Shown here piece by piece: positions 44,554 through 53,612 of a stretch of 64,000 nucleotides of DNA. The notes below the pieces were generated by a model. The model did no database searches and was not told where the DNA came from. It saw only the letters and a list, made by a program, of their open reading frames with translations. How positions within the stretch are numbered: the stretch's first letter is position 1; each line of letters opens with the position of its first letter. The DNA lies in contig JAHDCX010000014.1 in NCBI GenBank assembly GCA_020629635.1, positions 1 to 64,000 of the forward strand, given 5' to 3'. Source of the DNA: Acidimicrobiales bacterium (lineage in GTDB: Bacteria; Actinomycetota; Acidimicrobiia; Acidimicrobiales; SHLQ01). The position numbers and the translations under genes are program-made.

Positions 44554-44900
44554 AACGCAACTACACGCTTTTCGAGATTAGCGAAGTGTTGGATGATCTT
44601 GTAGCAAATGACAGCGAGTATCGAATCGCTCAACGCGAGCTCGAACGGTGCCTTTCAGAAGGTGGCTTCGACGGTCTCGTTTCAGCTTTTGACTTGGCCT
44701 ACCGAGATTTGGAGGACGAGCTTGAGAGGAGTGGAAAGGACCCAACGCCGAACGACCTTGTTGTTGCTCGCGACGCAGAGATACGCGTCAATAGTCTTAG
44801 AGGCGAATGCGAGGCTGAGGTAGGTATGGAAGGCTTAAGCCAGAAACTGGGCGAGCGCTACTTCGGTGAGGCTATGGCAGCCGTCTCAGCCGGAAACTGA
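44554..44900 (+). pseudogene. C-terminal gene fragment after the IS630 remnant
   Basis: About 115 codons continue in frame with an antisense-free reading (NYTLFEISEVLDDLVAND to the stop at 44900). The sequence is acidic, with two cysteine blocks of the type ERCLSEGGF and RGECEAEVG that resemble the surface-lipoprotein style of 34346-35626. It has no start of its own, is AT-richer than the neighbours and begins at the right end of the IS630 remnant. It looks like the tail of a gene cut by the IS; no family is recognised. Confidence 0.5.
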
Positions 44901-45066
44901 GTAGGCATGAGGACCGTGGCCAACATCGAAGCGGCGCGAGATCGTTCAAGGTCTGACCAGGTACCGAGGTCTGCAGCTGGGCGATGGGCGTGGCCTGAGA
45001 CGCCGCCTTGAAAGCATCGCTTCAGCGATCGCGTGCACTGCCAATGCGCTCAAACCGAGCTTCTTT

Positions 45067-45438
45067 TCAACCTCGGCAACGTTCGGGATGTGAACCTCGG
45101 CGACGCAGGCCTGATGCCGAGAGCGTCGAGCCGCTCCCCGAAGTCGACGGCGAGTTCGAGTGGGTTGATCGAAGCTCAGGTGGGAGACCTGCGACGAACT
45201 CTGGTCCGTAGCGACAAAGGAGAAGCGCCGAGCGGACGTGTGCCTCGGTCGCCTCCGGATTCTGGAGCCGGATTCCTGCAATCGCCGCTTCGGTCACCAG
45301 GGCGCACATCTCGTCGAGCAGGTCACCTCTCTCGGCGACAGTCATCGATGCGAATCGTCCCGCTTGCAGCCCGGCGATCTCCGCAGAGGTGTCAGAGGGG
45401 GCCATGTCGTCAGCGAAGACATGGGCCGACGCGTTCAC
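45067..45438 (-). pseudogene. Decayed small gene with remnant of a following gene
   Basis: The GTG start overlaps the mazF stop (GTGA). About 90 residues read as a normal helical protein (ASMTVAERGDLLDEMCALV, AIAGIRLQNPEATEAHVRS, LLLCRYGPEFVAGLPPELR), similar to small partner proteins of nucleotidyltransferase-like genes. After that the frame becomes Ser/Arg-rich and unnatural. At the same point another frame opens with INPLELAVDFGERLDALGIR (near 45150-45210), which looks like the N-terminus of a following nucleotidyltransferase-like gene that is otherwise gone. The 166 bases from 44901 hold nothing else recognisable. Confidence 0.45.
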
Positions 45439-45743
45439 CGAAGCCCGAGGACCGTGGCCAACGCCTCGTCGATGCCCCAGAGCTCTACTGCCGTCACGTG
45501 GCCGACACGCTCGCCTAGCCGTTGAGCGTCGACGGCCCCTACCTGCTCAACCAGCACACGTGTTCGCTGGCCGTCGAGCTCGACTTCGGGTCGAAAGCTT
45601 GCTGTTTTCGCTGAGGTCGAGGTGGGAGCGACGAGCACGACCGATCGAGGCAACAGCTCGTTTGCCTGGACGACGACGCCGTATCGGTTGCCGCGTTGCT
45701 CGTGCGCGGACGCAGATCGAATCGACAGCGTGAAGATGTCACC
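45435..45743 (-). pseudogene. MazF-type toxin lacking an in-frame start
   Basis: About 100 codons encode a MazF-like endoribonuclease: GDIFTLSIRSASAHEQRGNR, then VVVQANELLPRSVVLVAPTS and SFRPEVELDGQRTRVLVEQ, ending at LATVLGLR. The frame has no ATG, GTG or TTG before 45653, which is in the middle of the domain. A GTG that overlaps the antitoxin stop (45742) is in the wrong frame. So the 5' end carries a frameshift, or translation starts at a rare codon. The upstream antitoxin gene is intact. Confidence 0.65.
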
Positions 45744-45978
45744 CCAGAGCTCGCAGCGCGTCCATTGTCGAGGCGACCTCTGCCATCTCCGCGAGGTCTT
45801 CGTCGTCTTCTTCGAGAGCCTTGACTTCGGCGGCCAGGGCGTCGCGGCGCCGGATCCGATCTGCAGACTCGATCAACGACCGTCGAATGGCGTCGGACCG
45901 GCTCAGCCCTGTCGACTCGAGCAAACGAAGCGCCCGACTGGCATCGTCGTCAAGGCGAACGGAGATCGCGCCACTCAT
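45739..45978 (-). CDS. Ribbon-helix-helix antitoxin of a MazEF-like pair
   Basis: The 79-residue protein has the ribbon-helix-helix pattern ISVRLDDDASRALRLL and GLSRSDAIRRSLIESADR, then an acidic C-terminus (ALEEDDEDLAEMAEV) that would bind the toxin. This type of antitoxin is common with actinobacterial MazF. Its TGA stop overlaps a GTG as GTGA, the usual coupling, but that GTG is out of frame with the mazF reading. It may therefore be an orphaned antitoxin. Confidence 0.75.
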   Translation of the reverse strand: MSGAISVRLDDDASRALRLLESTGLSRSDAIRRSLIESADRIRRRDALAAEVKALEEDDEDLAEMAEVASTMDALRALG

Positions 45979-46041
45979 CCAGCCAGTGTGTCACGAAACC
46001 TGATACGGCTTCCCGGGCGCATCGCCAGCTGGCAAGAGTTG

Positions 46042-46063
46042 CTAATTGGAAAGACCTGACCCC
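46042..46063. repeat. Half copy of the palindromic element, inside a gene end
   Basis: Bases 46045-46063 read ATTGGAAAGACCTGACCCC and differ from 5543-5561 only by C for T at one position. Only one arm is present. It lies in the last codons of the SAF-type dehydrogenase gene and contains its stop codon (TAG on the minus strand). Confidence 0.75.
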
Positions 46064-47325
46064 AGGGCTGCGCCGTGTAGGGCGGTCCATTCGCGGACGA
46101 CGGTGTTGTCGGCGAGGGTGACGGCGTCGAGCGGGATGGGCTGATCGATCGCCACATCGGCCGTGGCCGTCGCGTATTCGACGAGGCCCACCGGCAGCAT
46201 GCCGGCCGCTCCCGCTGCGGTGTCGATGTGGCCGTAGGCGCAGAAGCCGCCGATGCCGTCGAGTCGCTCGCCGGCGGACAGGTCCTTCTTCGCGATGGCG
46301 ACGACTTCGGCCACGTGCGGTGCGTCGACGGTGGCGAGCGGTTCGCGGTCGAGCAGGAGCTCGGCGATCGTCAACGGGATCTCGAGATGGACGAGGTGAT
46401 ATGGCCGGAAGAAGAAGTAGTCCGGTCCGTCGCCCATCTTGTAGAACCGCATCGCCTTCTCGTGGAGCGGGCCATCGGGATGGCGGGCGACCACGCCCAC
46501 TCCGGCGCCGAAGTCGCCCGCCAGGGTGAAGTCGACCCGGCCCGGTGCGCTTAGCGCAGCAGGGATGTCGATGTGTGCGTCGGCCACCGTCGACTCGATG
46601 CCGTGCATGCCCCGCACGTCGGGGATGAAGCCGGTCGCGTTGGCCACGACCGCCTGCTCGACCTGCATCTTCGTGCCGTCACCGAACGCCGTCGTCATGT
46701 GCGCCGATGTCGTGTCGCGCGCCGCGTAGCCGGCCCCGGATTCGGGGTTCTGATGCACGTTGAGGTGGCGCTTGCAGTTGAGTGCCGCCGTCACCTCGAA
46801 TCCCATCGCCTCGACCTGTTGCATCAGGCGGAATTCGACGCCGGGCTGGTCGCCGTCTGCGATCGTGTACACGACACCATTGGCCCGGGCGACCTGATGG
46901 AATCGCCAGGCGAGCAGCGCGTCGCACTCGGCATTGAACGACACGACATGTCGACCCGACTGCAACGCCGCCAGGATCGTCTCGGTGCCGTAGTCGAGCG
47001 CGCCAGTGGCTTCGACCACGATGTCGATCGGAAGATCGGCGATCACCGACGCATGCGGAGCGACCGCGGGCGTGCCCGAACGGATCGCCGAGCGGAGCGT
47101 CTCGAGATCGTCCGAGACGACGATGTCGGCCTCAGCCACGCCCATCGACGTCAGCGCCTCGATTGCCCGGGTGGTGTTGCGATTCACGACGAGCGAGGGT
47201 CGCATCGCCGGCGACTGCGCGATGGCGTGCACGCAGCCTGTGCCCACGTAGCCGGCACCCACGACGGCCACCGACGCGTCGCCTTTCGACTCCGCATGGC
47301 GGCGTAGTCGATCCCAGATTCCCAT
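46042..47325 (-). CDS. NAD(P)-dependent oxidoreductase with C-terminal SAF domain
   Basis: The 427-residue protein has an N-terminal Rossmann fold with VAVVGAGYVGTG near residues 18-29, a middle like homoserine dehydrogenase (VVEATGALDYG, VVSFNAECDALL) and a C-terminal SAF domain (KKDLSAGERLDGIGGFCAYG). Similar proteins occur in polysaccharide clusters with CDP- or dTDP-sugar genes, where they may oxidise or reduce a sugar or a branched-chain unit; the reaction is not established. The ATG at 47325 shares its A with the stop of the cupin gene (TGATG). The last six residues and the stop are supplied by a palindromic-element half copy. Confidence 0.8.
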   Translation of the reverse strand: MGIWDRLRRHAESKGDASVAVVGAGYVGTGCVHAIAQSPAMRPSLVVNRNTTRAIEALTSMGVAEADIVVSDDLETLRSAIRSGTPAVAPHASVIADLPIDIVVEATGALDYGTETILAALQSGRHVVSFNAECDALLAWRFHQVARANGVVYTIADGDQPGVEFRLMQQVEAMGFEVTAALNCKRHLNVHQNPESGAGYAARDTTSAHMTTAFGDGTKMQVEQAVVANATGFIPDVRGMHGIESTVADAHIDIPAALSAPGRVDFTLAGDFGAGVGVVARHPDGPLHEKAMRFYKMGDGPDYFFFRPYHLVHLEIPLTIAELLLDREPLATVDAPHVAEVVAIAKKDLSAGERLDGIGGFCAYGHIDTAAGAAGMLPVGLVEYATATADVAIDQPIPLDAVTLADNTVVREWTALHGAALGSGLSN

Positions 47326-47753
47326 CACCAGCTCCAGTCGAAGTCGTCGATGTCTCGTGCGCGGCCCTCGCCGGGGTCGTGGAGGCGGTCGGCGAGGTTG
47401 CAGACCATGCCGCCGTCGGCGCCGCCCTGGAACCCGTACCAGGTGCCCGGCTCGATCGTGAGTCGCCCGTAGTCGTGATCCGGGCCGAGGTCGTACACCG
47501 AGAACGTGGCGTCGGCGGGGTCGCCGTGTTCGTCGACGCCGTCGGCCACGACGACGCGCATGTGGCCCACCGGCACGACCATGTTGACCGTCATTTCGGT
47601 GTGCAGCTTCCAGGCCCGAACCGAGCCAGGGTTGACCTTCGAGAAGTACGCCTCGCCGAGACCGGTGAATCCCGGCTCGTCCGAACGAAGCGCTTTCAGC
47701 ACCTCGCCGCCACCGGTCTGGATTCGGGCGAGGGGAGTGAATGTCGCCGGCAT
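47325..47753 (-). CDS. Cupin, dTDP-4-dehydrorhamnose 3,5-epimerase-like
   Basis: The 142-residue protein has the RmlC-like cupin fold: SVRAWKLHTEMTVNMVVPVG, then YGRLTIEPGTWYGFQGG and a final LADRLHDP. This sub-group is shorter than RmlC and is common beside CDP-glucose 4,6-dehydratase genes, where it may epimerise or isomerise the 4-keto sugar. It starts eight bases after the rfbG stop and overlaps the dehydrogenase gene, so the three form one operon on the minus strand. Confidence 0.8.
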   Translation of the reverse strand: MPATFTPLARIQTGGGEVLKALRSDEPGFTGLGEAYFSKVNPGSVRAWKLHTEMTVNMVVPVGHMRVVVADGVDEHGDPADATFSVYDLGPDHDYGRLTIEPGTWYGFQGGADGGMVCNLADRLHDPGEGRARDIDDFDWSW

Positions 47754-47761
47754 CGACGGCG

Positions 47762-48865
47762 TCAGTTCTTGGCCCAGACGAGGCCCCGCTCGGCGGCGAG
47801 GCTCGTGTACTGGGCGAGTTGACCTTCGGTGTAGGCGCGGATGCCGTCGGGCCCGTCGTTGTAGTAGCGGGCGAACCATTCGGCAGACATCTGCATCGTC
47901 TCGTCGAAGTCGAGGACCGGCGTCCACGACAGATGGCTGAGCGCCTTGTCGCAGCAGAGCTTGAGGAGGCCGGCCTCGTGGAAGTGGGCCTGGCTCTCGT
48001 CGATCGTGAGGTCGAGGCCCGGCAGGTGATGCTTCAACGCGACCACGACGTCGCGGACCGGGTTGACGGCCTCGGCGGGTGGACCGAAGTTGAAGGCCTC
48101 ACCATGAAGCTCGGGCCGCTGCGCAAGCTCGGCGCCAAGATGCAGGTAGCCAGAGATCGGCTCGAGCACGTGCTGCCAGGGGCGCGTGGCCTGGGGGCGA
48201 CGGATCGTCACGTTCTCGCCCTGCGACCAGGCACGAGCGACGTCGGGCACGAGACGGTCGGCCGCCCAATCGCCGCCGCCAACCACGTTGCCGGCACGGG
48301 TCACCCCGATGCGCACGTTGCGGTCGGCGTCGTCGCCGCCGAAGAACGAACGGGTGTGGCTCGACACGATCAACTCCGCGGCGGCCTTGGACGCCGAATA
48401 CGGATCGGCGCCACCCAGACGGTCGTCCTCGCGATAGCCGTAGTACGTCTCGACGTTCTCGTAGCACTTGTCTGACGTGATCATGATCGCCGTGCACTGA
48501 TTGTCGAGACGGCGCAGTCCTTCCATCACGTTGGCCGACCCGATCGCGTTCACCGAGTACGTGCCGACCGGGTCGTCGTAACTCGCCTTCACGAGCGCTT
48601 GAGCGGCCATGTGAAACACGAAGTCGGGCTTCTCGTCCGCGACGGCTGCCGGGACGGCGTCGGTGTCTCGAATGTCGAGCCAGTGGGTCGTCATCGACTC
48701 TCCCAAACCAGCGGCCTCGAAGTGGCTCGGCTCGGTCGGAACCTTGTCGGAGATGCCGACCACCGTGGCGCCCATCTGCTGCAGCCACAGCGTCATCCAC
48801 GTGCCCTTGAACCCGGTGTGGCCGGTCACCAGCACCTTCTTCTGATCGAACGCGTTGTTGAACAT
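47762..48865 (-). CDS. rfbG: CDP-glucose 4,6-dehydratase
   Basis: RfbG turns CDP-glucose into CDP-4-keto-6-deoxyglucose, the step after RfbF. It is an extended short-chain dehydrogenase of 367 residues: NAD loop [10 protein letters not shown] near residues 14-23, HMAAQALV, active-site TSDKCYEN and the YSASK motif with Tyr and Lys. The block [20 protein letters not shown] is typical for this enzyme. The ATG at 48865 is preferred; another ATG three codons upstream is possible. It heads the operon with the cupin and SAF-type genes and is divergent from glyA across 174 bases. Confidence 0.93.
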   Translation of the reverse strand: MFNNAFDQKKVLVTGHTGFKGTWMTLWLQQMGATVVGISDKVPTEPSHFEAAGLGESMTTHWLDIRDTDAVPAAVADEKPDFVFHMAAQALVKASYDDPVGTYSVNAIGSANVMEGLRRLDNQCTAIMITSDKCYENVETYYGYREDDRLGGADPYSASKAAAELIVSSHTRSFFGGDDADRNVRIGVTRAGNVVGGGDWAADRLVPDVARAWSQGENVTIRRPQATRPWQHVLEPISGYLHLGAELAQRPELHGEAFNFGPPAEAVNPVRDVVVALKHHLPGLDLTIDESQAHFHEAGLLKLCCDKALSHLSWTPVLDFDETMQMSAEWFARYYNDGPDGIRAYTEGQLAQYTSLAAERGLVWAKN

Positions 48866-49039
48866 CGCTGTCATCGTCGCCTCTCGTCATCGGAGCCCGC
48901 GCGGAGCACCCCATCCTTGCAAAACAATCGGTCATCGGCGGACCAACCTGAGCGGAGTCGCCCAATCCGGGCGACTCCGCGAGATCGAGGTCCAGATGAG
49001 TCGCGGGACCTCCCAGTGTCGGCGGTACTCTGCTCGCCT

Positions 49040-50281
49040 ATGCCATGGCCATCTGATCGCGACAACGACGTCTTCGACCTGATCGAACAGGAGAGGACGA
49101 GACTCAACACCGGGCTGCAGCTCATCGCGTCGGAGAACTTCACGTCTCCGGCGGTGATGGAAGCGACCGGATCGGTGCTGACCAACAAGTACTCCGAGGG
49201 GTACCCCGGCAAGCGGTACTACGGCGGCAACCAGGTCATCGACCCGATCGAAGATCTGGCCCGCGAGCGCATCAAGGAGCTGTTCGGCGCCGACCACGCC
49301 AATGTGCAGCCGCACTCGGGTGCCAACGCCAACATGGCCGTCTTCCTCGGGCTGCTCGAGCCTGGCGACACGGTCATGGGCATGAGCCTCGATCACGGCG
49401 GTCACCTCACGCACGGGTCGCCGGTCAACTTCTCCGGCCGCCTCTACAACTTCGTGTCCTACGAGGTGACCGAAAGCGACGAGCGCATCGACATGGACCA
49501 GCTCCGAGAGCGGGCCCTCGAGCACAAGCCGAAGATGATCATCGCTGGCGCCACCGCCTACCCGCGCATCATCGACCCAGCACCGTTCCGCGAGATCGCC
49601 GACGAGGTCGGCGCCTACCTCATGTTCGACGCCGCCCACATCGCCGGCCTGATCGCCGGTGGCGTGCATCCCAACCCGATGCCCTACGTCGACGTGATGA
49701 CCTTCACGACGCACAAGACCCTGCGTGGCCCACGGGGCGGGTGCATCCTTTCCACCGCCGAACACGCCGCCACGGTCGACAAGGCGATCTTCCCCGGCCT
49801 GCAGGGCGGCCCGCTCGAGAACCACATCGGAGCAAAGGCGGTCGCGTTCCGCGAAGCCCTGATGCCCGAGTTCAAGGACTACGCCGCGCAGATCGTGAAG
49901 AACGGCGCCGCACTCGCCGAGGCGCTCGCAACCCGTGGGTTCCGGCTCGTGTCGGGCGGCACCGACAATCACCTCCTGCTGGTCGACCTCCGGCCCTTCG
50001 ACGAAGAGCTCACGGGCAAAGAGGCCCAGGCCGTTCTCGACGAAGCCGGGATCACGCTCAACAAGAACACGATCCCCAACGATCCTCGCTCGCCGTTCGT
50101 CACCTCGGGCGTGCGGATCGGTACCCCGGCGGTCACCACCCAGGGCATGACCGAAGCCGAGATGGATCGCATCGCTGATCTGATCGAGCGGACACTCCGG
50201 AACCGTGCAGATGCTGCGGCCGTCGCCGCCGTCCGCGACGAAGTGGCAGCGCTCTGCGGAGAGTTCACCCCCTACCCCTGA
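49040..50281 (+). CDS. glyA: Serine hydroxymethyltransferase
   Basis: GlyA interconverts serine and glycine and loads one-carbon units on tetrahydrofolate. The 413-residue PLP enzyme shows [32 protein letters not shown], the pocket [22 protein letters not shown], and the PLP lysine in [12 protein letters not shown]. The end with [14 protein letters not shown] is complete. The ATG at 49040 gives the usual N-terminus. The stop is two bases before a short remnant of the palindromic element. No glycine riboswitch was recognised in the 174 bases upstream. Confidence 0.95.
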   Translation: MPWPSDRDNDVFDLIEQERTRLNTGLQLIASENFTSPAVMEATGSVLTNKYSEGYPGKRYYGGNQVIDPIEDLARERIKELFGADHANVQPHSGANANMAVFLGLLEPGDTVMGMSLDHGGHLTHGSPVNFSGRLYNFVSYEVTESDERIDMDQLRERALEHKPKMIIAGATAYPRIIDPAPFREIADEVGAYLMFDAAHIAGLIAGGVHPNPMPYVDVMTFTTHKTLRGPRGGCILSTAEHAATVDKAIFPGLQGGPLENHIGAKAVAFREALMPEFKDYAAQIVKNGAALAEALATRGFRLVSGGTDNHLLLVDLRPFDEELTGKEAQAVLDEAGITLNKNTIPNDPRSPFVTSGVRIGTPAVTTQGMTEAEMDRIADLIERTLRNRADAAAVAAVRDEVAALCGEFTPYP

Positions 50282-50283
50282 AT

Positions 50284-50294
50284 GGGGTCAAGTC
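50284..50294. repeat. Short remnant of the palindromic element
   Basis: GGGGTCAAGTC at 50284-50294 matches the outer arm at 5504-5514 exactly, then diverges (CCAACAAGTAACC). It lies right after the glyA stop and before the convergent SanA-like gene. It is short, so chance is possible, but place and sequence fit the other two copies. Confidence 0.5.
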
Positions 50295-50317
50295 CCAACA
50301 AGTAACCGGTTGCTCCC

Positions 50318-50941
50318 TCACCAGAACGGGATCAGCAGTTCGGCGAAGGCCTTCACTTCGGCCGCGCGCTCACGAAGAATCCGCCGCGGCTTGCGGGCCA
50401 GCCGCTCGTGCGGATGTGGCGTCGCCACGACGGTCACCTCGATCCCTGCCATCTTGCACAACGCTCCTGTCCGCAGCTGGTGGCGGGGCTGGGTCACCAC
50501 GATCGCCCGTCGAACACCGCTCGCGTACGCGTTCTGGCACGTCTCCGTGGTCGACAACCCTTCCGGGTCACTCGTTACCGGATGGTCCGACAGCAGGGCA
50601 GCGATCACCGGTGCCTCGTCGGGAGCGCCAGAGGCGAACGCGCCGTACGCCAATCCGGTGTCGAGAACCGCAGCTGCTCCCTCGATCCGTGCGCCGAGGG
50701 CGCCACTGGGCTGGCCGCTGGCGAACACCCTGGCGCCGGGCACGATGACCGCCTGGACGGGTTGTGCATCGAATTCGTCGAGCTCGTCGAGGGCCAGCAC
50801 GTCGACGTCGGCGGCGTAGGCCCGCAGCGCGAGATGCGGAGTCGCGGCGAGCATCAGGACGACCAGGACCCGAAGCCAGGGTCTGCGGCGAGGGGTCGAC
50901 GATCGAGACACGTGGTCAGTCTCGGCCGGCGATCGCCACAT
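50318..50941 (-). CDS. SanA/YdcF-like DUF218 protein
   Basis: The 207-residue protein has a basic N-terminus, one membrane helix (LRVLVVLMLAATPHLALRA) and an outside DUF218 domain with VIVPGARV, GARIEGAA, TSDPEGLSTTETCQNA and the closing VVTQPRHQLRTGALCKMAG. SanA-type proteins affect cell envelope permeability in enterobacteria; their activity is not settled. The ATG at 50941 is a guess; a GTG at 50911 would also give a good membrane helix. It is divergent from the WecA-like gene. Confidence 0.75.
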   Translation of the reverse strand: MWRSPAETDHVSRSSTPRRRPWLRVLVVLMLAATPHLALRAYAADVDVLALDELDEFDAQPVQAVIVPGARVFASGQPSGALGARIEGAAAVLDTGLAYGAFASGAPDEAPVIAALLSDHPVTSDPEGLSTTETCQNAYASGVRRAIVVTQPRHQLRTGALCKMAGIEVTVVATPHPHERLARKPRRILRERAAEVKAFAELLIPFW

Positions 50942-51008
50942 TGCCGCCGGGTGAACTCCCCAAGCCCGAAACGCAGGTTTGACGCCGTTTCGGCCGATAC
51001 TGGAGCGC

Positions 51009-52148
51009 ATGGCGTCCATGGGCCAGTTTCTGATCGTCGGCGGAGTAACCGCCCTCGTGACGTTCTTGCTCACCCCGCTCACCCGCATCCTCGCCTTCCG
51101 CGTCGGAGCAGTCGCCCACCCGGGAGAGCGGATGGTGCACGCCGAACCCACGCCGACGCTCGGCGGACTCGCCATGCTCGGCGGTGTCGGCGCCGGCCTG
51201 CTCACCGCATGGACGCTCGGATCGTTCGATGCGGTCTTCCGCTCCGCGACCGACGTCGCGGGCATCGTGCTCGCCGCGCTCATCATCTGCTCCGTCGGTA
51301 TCGCCGACGACATCCGAGACGTCTCCGCGCCCGCAAAGGTGGCCGGCATTGTGCTCGCCGGCGTCACGTTGGCGCTAGCCGGTGTCTCGGTGCTGTGGTT
51401 CAAAGTTCCGTTCGGTGGGTTCGTGCAGCTTTCCATCGACCTGTCGGTCGTCGTCACGGTCGTCTGGTTGCTCGTCATGGCAAACGCCATCAACCTGATC
51501 GACGGGCTCGATGGGTTGGCCGGCGGGATTGTCGCCATCGCCGCCGGGTCCTTCTTCCTCTATTCGATGCAGCTCTCCGAGGATGGGGTCCTCTTCGAAT
51601 CGAATCCGGGCGTCCTGCTCGCCATCATCACCGCTGCGGTCTGCGTCGGCTTCCTGCCGTTCAACGTCCATCCCGCCCGAACGTTCATGGGCGATGGGGG
51701 AGCACTCCTGCTCGGCCTCATGCTCGCCGCCTCGACCGTGTCGGTCGGGGGTCGTGTCGACCAGGCCGTCTCCGGCCAGGTGTTTTTCTTCTTCGCTCCG
51801 CTCGTCATCCCGCTTCTGCTGCTCGGCGTTCCGCTCGCCGACCTCATCCTCGCAGTCGTCCGCCGCGCTTCCCGCCGAGGGGTCGGCATCGCCGAAGCCG
51901 ACAAAGAACACCTGCACCATCGCCTGATGAGGCTCGGCCATGGGCATCGCCGCACCGTGTTGATTCTCTGGCTCTGGACCAGCCTGCTCTGTGGAGCGGT
52001 GCTCTATTCGACCCGCTCGGGCACGGGCGATGCCGCCTTGCCGTTTGCCTTCGGGGCATTCGCGCTCGTGCTGTTCACGGTGTTCCATCCCGGCGTCGGG
52101 AGCGCGACACAACCCAACGCCGAGGCCGGGCAGACGACGTCGTCGTGA
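51009..52148 (+). CDS. Undecaprenyl-phosphate sugar-1-phosphate transferase (WecA/MraY family)
   Basis: Enzymes of this family (GT4) transfer a sugar 1-phosphate, usually GlcNAc-1-P, from a UDP-sugar to undecaprenyl phosphate at the membrane. The 379-residue protein has about ten membrane helices and the key sites PTPTLGGLAM, the DD pair in GIADDIRD, NLIDGLDGLAGG and the loop EADKEHLHHRLMRLGHGHR with the His-rich motif. The HLHHRL loop is closer to WecA/TagO than to MraY. It should start wall polymer or arabinogalactan-like linker synthesis. The ATG at 51009 is chosen over one 30 bases upstream. Confidence 0.9.
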   Translation: MASMGQFLIVGGVTALVTFLLTPLTRILAFRVGAVAHPGERMVHAEPTPTLGGLAMLGGVGAGLLTAWTLGSFDAVFRSATDVAGIVLAALIICSVGIADDIRDVSAPAKVAGIVLAGVTLALAGVSVLWFKVPFGGFVQLSIDLSVVVTVVWLLVMANAINLIDGLDGLAGGIVAIAAGSFFLYSMQLSEDGVLFESNPGVLLAIITAAVCVGFLPFNVHPARTFMGDGGALLLGLMLAASTVSVGGRVDQAVSGQVFFFFAPLVIPLLLLGVPLADLILAVVRRASRRGVGIAEADKEHLHHRLMRLGHGHRRTVLILWLWTSLLCGAVLYSTRSGTGDAALPFAFGAFALVLFTVFHPGVGSATQPNAEAGQTTSS

Positions 52149-52215
52149 GCGCTGGCGAGTCCGGGATCGGCCCCGCACGAATACTCGGCTGATCCGCAGC
52201 GCCTACTGTCGGCCC

Positions 52216-53457
52216 ATGCTGTCCGACATCCGAGTGGTCGAGATCGCCAACTGGGCCGCTGCCCCCGCCGCCGGAGCGCTGCTCGCCGAGCAGGGCGCAG
52301 ACGTCATCAAGATCGAACCCCTCGGTGGGGACAGCATGCGCAACATGATGCAGGTCGCACGAGTCGAACACGGCGCCGAGATCGACCATGCGTATCAGTT
52401 CTCCAATCGCGGCAAGCGGTCGTTGGCCCTTGCGCTCGACACCGACGAAGGCGCCGAACTCGCTCGACGGCTCGTCGACACCGCCGACGTCTGCATCACC
52501 AATTTGTTGCCCGCCCGGCGGCAACGGTTCGGTCTCGACGTGCCCGACATCCGGCGCCGGAATCCTCGTTGCATCGTGGCAGTACTCACGGGTTACGGCA
52601 CCCAGGGTCCCGATTGCGACCGCCCCGGTTATGACATCACCGCGTTCTTTGCCGCGTCGGGGCTGTCGGCGTCGATCCTCGGGGCCGATGGCCTCGCTCC
52701 TCGCTGGCGGGCTGCCCAGGGCGACAACGTCGGCGGTCTTGCCCTGTATGCCGGAATCGTCACCGCGCTCCTGGAGCGCGAGACGACGGGGGAGGGAGCC
52801 GTCGTCGAGACGTCGCTTCTCCAGGCTGCCGCGTGGAGCAACGGCTTCGACCTGACCCGAGCCGCTGCCGATGGTCGAGCCGCGACCGCACGTGACCGAT
52901 CGGGCGCGGTGAACCCGACGGCGGAGGCCTACCGATGTCGAGACGGTCGTATGGTGCAGCTCGCGCTGACCGAGCCGAACGCGGGTTGGGCCATTCTCTG
53001 CGACGTGCTCCCGCTCGACCATCTCGAGTCCGATGAGCGATTCGCCGATGTCGTCGGGCGCTTCCGGCACATGGACGAACTCATCGGCGCGCTGAGCGCC
53101 GTGATTGCGACCGTCGACTCCGCCTGGCTGCTCGCCGAGGTCGAGCGTCGCGGCGGAGCGGCAGCCCTCGTCGCCACAACCGCTGAGGCCGTTGTCTCCG
53201 AGCAGTTTGCGGCAGCGGGGCTTCTCCGACCCGTCGAGCATCCGGAGCACGACGACTTCGACGTCATCGCCGCTGCCTTCCACGTGGATGGCGAGCTGCC
53301 TGCCGACCAGCGGTTGCGACCTCAACCGATGTCGGCGTTTGGACGTCCGGGCGCCGACTCGGCAGACGTTCTGGAGGCGGCGCTCGGCCTCGATCCCCAG
53401 GAGATCGAGGCGCTCCGGGCACGCGGAGTCGTCGGCGTCGCGACCGATCCTGACTGA
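52216..53457 (+). CDS. CaiB/BaiF-type CoA transferase
   Basis: The 413-residue protein is a class III CoA transferase, which moves CoA between acids through an aspartyl intermediate. Typical parts are the N-terminal RVVEIANWAAAPAAGALLAEQGADVIKIEP, the SLALALDTDEG turn, the block TGYGTQGPDCDRPGYDITAF with the catalytic Asp in GYD, and the C-terminal RPQPMSAFGRPGADS. The substrate is unknown; such genes are frequent in fatty-acid- and steroid-degrading actinobacteria. The ATG at 52216 is used; the open frame upstream overlaps the WecA-like gene. Confidence 0.9.
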   Translation: MLSDIRVVEIANWAAAPAAGALLAEQGADVIKIEPLGGDSMRNMMQVARVEHGAEIDHAYQFSNRGKRSLALALDTDEGAELARRLVDTADVCITNLLPARRQRFGLDVPDIRRRNPRCIVAVLTGYGTQGPDCDRPGYDITAFFAASGLSASILGADGLAPRWRAAQGDNVGGLALYAGIVTALLERETTGEGAVVETSLLQAAAWSNGFDLTRAAADGRAATARDRSGAVNPTAEAYRCRDGRMVQLALTEPNAGWAILCDVLPLDHLESDERFADVVGRFRHMDELIGALSAVIATVDSAWLLAEVERRGGAAALVATTAEAVVSEQFAAAGLLRPVEHPEHDDFDVIAAAFHVDGELPADQRLRPQPMSAFGRPGADSADVLEAALGLDPQEIEALRARGVVGVATDPD

Positions 53458-53612
53458 ACCGTTTGGATTTTCCGCAGAACAACCGCGCGTCGGGTGTGAC
53501 AGGCGCTATACATTCTCCCGGTGCGCGTGTTGGCGTTTGGCGTCGATCCGCGTACTTTGAGAAACAATTCACAAGCTCGTTCGACGAGGAACGGGCTGGA
53601 CGGACATCTTTC

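Noticed and set aside
48866-49039. Glycine riboswitch ahead of glyA
   Set aside because: No paired glycine-aptamer consensus could be recognised in the 174 bases.
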